Positions 5,986 to 6,423 of a stretch of 6,423 nucleotides of DNA are shown here, one piece after another. The notes under the pieces were generated by a model. That model was not told the DNA's origin. It was given only the letters and a program-made list of their open reading frames with translations, and did no database searches. Numbering within the stretch: position 1 is the first letter of the stretch; each line of letters starts with the position of its first letter. Source of the stretch: Opitutia bacterium (lineage in GTDB: Bacteria > Verrucomicrobiota > Verrucomicrobiia > Opitutales > Seribacteraceae); the NCBI GenBank assembly GCA_018646565.1, contig JABGUO010000143.1, positions 1-6,423 of the forward strand. Reading direction: 5' to 3'. Made by a program: the position numbers and the translations under genes.

Positions 5986-6423
5986 TTAAATTTTATTTTT
6001 TTTCTGAAAACGATTTTCAGTTCCTTCACGAAGGCGGATGATATTCGAACGGTGTCTCCATACAATCCAAGCCATTATTACAAAAGCCAAGGCAACCATT
6101 CCCATTTCACCAGAGGAGTCTTCATTAGACCAAGCAATGACAATCGCGCAGACTGGAAGACTTACCCCAAAACCAATTGAAGCAAGTGCAACATAGCGGG
6201 TTGAAAAAAAGATAATGACCCATGTGACCAACCCTAAGAATAAACAACCTGGCATAACCCCAAGCAATCCTCCCATTGTGGAAGCAACTCCTTTTCCTCC
6301 GCGAAAGCGTGTAAATATGGGATAAGTATGCCCAAGGACGGCACCGGGCAATCCCCATAATCCAAGAGTAGAATCTCCTGAAAAAGAAATCCATGGAAAA
6401 AGAAACCATGTGGTGGCAAGCAA
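5986..6423 (-). CDS. plsY: Acyl-phosphate:glycerol-3-phosphate acyltransferase, 5'-truncated by the window edge
   Basis: PlsY is an integral inner-membrane enzyme that transfers an acyl group from acyl-phosphate to glycerol 3-phosphate, giving lysophosphatidic acid for phospholipid synthesis. The frame runs off the right edge; the first codon in the window (TTG) is internal. 145 residues are present of about 200, so the N-terminal transmembrane segment and most or all of the first conserved cytoplasmic motif are missing. Numbering from the edge, GHTYPIFTRFRGGKGVAS (31-48) is the second, glycine-rich glycerol-phosphate-site motif, and WRHRSNIIRLREGTE (122-136) is the third motif. Hydrophobic segments lie at about 51-73, 78-98 and 108-121. 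The C-terminus is short and basic (QKKNKI). It lies 22 nt upstream of hom on the same strand and probably shares its transcript. Confidence 0.94.
   Translation of the reverse strand: MLATTWFLFPWISFSGDSTLGLWGLPGAVLGHTYPIFTRFRGGKGVASTMGGLLGVMPGCLFLGLVTWVIIFFSTRYVALASIGFGVSLPVCAIVIAWSNEDSSGEMGMVALAFVIMAWIVWRHRSNIIRLREGTENRFQKKNKI

Noticed and set aside
5964..6065. A 34-residue N-terminal extension of homoserine dehydrogenase from an ATG at 6065
   Set aside because: It would overlap plsY by 80 nt, has no family counterpart and is basic low-complexity sequence read out of frame from the plsY 3' end. The ATG at 5963 gives the normal N-terminus.
5641..6180. A 179-codon plus-strand open frame
   Set aside because: It is antisense to hom and the plsY 3' end, both well supported by family motifs. 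Its translation shows no recognisable domain and it crosses the gene junction; it is a shadow frame.
1..6423. An undescribed defence, mobile or RNA-based system
   Set aside because: All but 44 nt is coding, and all six genes belong to recognised families. I found no repeats, transposase, toxin-antitoxin pair, CRISPR or structured RNA.

Overview
This window is a gene-dense piece of bacterial chromosome. Six protein-coding genes fill it, and only 44 nt (2046-2054, 3414-3426, 5964-5985) lie outside coding sequence. It looks like a moderately AT-rich Gram-negative bacterium: a family 9 glycosyltransferase (normally an LPS-core enzyme) sits beside standard bacterial metabolic genes using ATG/TTG starts and TAA, TAG and TGA stops. 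The gene set would suit the Verrucomicrobiota (Opitutae-like) or a related phylum, but that placement is a guess from protein character, not something shown by the sequence.

Layout. Plus strand, 1-1218: the 3' two thirds or more of a (R)-citramalate synthase gene (cimA), cut by the left edge. Minus strand, reading from the right edge leftward: plsY (acyl-phosphate:glycerol-3-phosphate acyltransferase, cut by the right edge), hom (homoserine dehydrogenase with a C-terminal ACT domain), lysC (aspartate kinase with two ACT repeats), thrC (threonine synthase) and a short family 9 glycosyltransferase. The minus-strand genes are separated by 22, -4, 13 and 9 nt, so they are almost certainly one transcription unit whose promoter lies beyond the right edge. 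The glycosyltransferase and cimA converge and overlap by 4 nt, each using part of one CCTAGG palindrome as its stop.

How the genes work together. LysC, Hom and ThrC catalyse the first, third and last steps of aspartate-to-threonine synthesis. Aspartate-semialdehyde dehydrogenase and homoserine kinase are not in the window. CimA makes citramalate from pyruvate and acetyl-CoA, a route to 2-oxobutanoate and isoleucine that bypasses threonine. The convergent pair of units therefore places the two alternative isoleucine precursor routes back to back. PlsY (phospholipid synthesis) and the glycosyltransferase (probable cell-surface glycan) are envelope genes at either end of the threonine genes.

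I found no RNA gene, mobile element, CRISPR array, large repeat, riboswitch or convincing terminator, and no undescribed system. The region is ordinary core metabolism. The points worth a second look are small: the shared convergent stops, the weak TTG start of the glycosyltransferase in frame with thrC, repeated A8 tracts, and the composition change across the operon.
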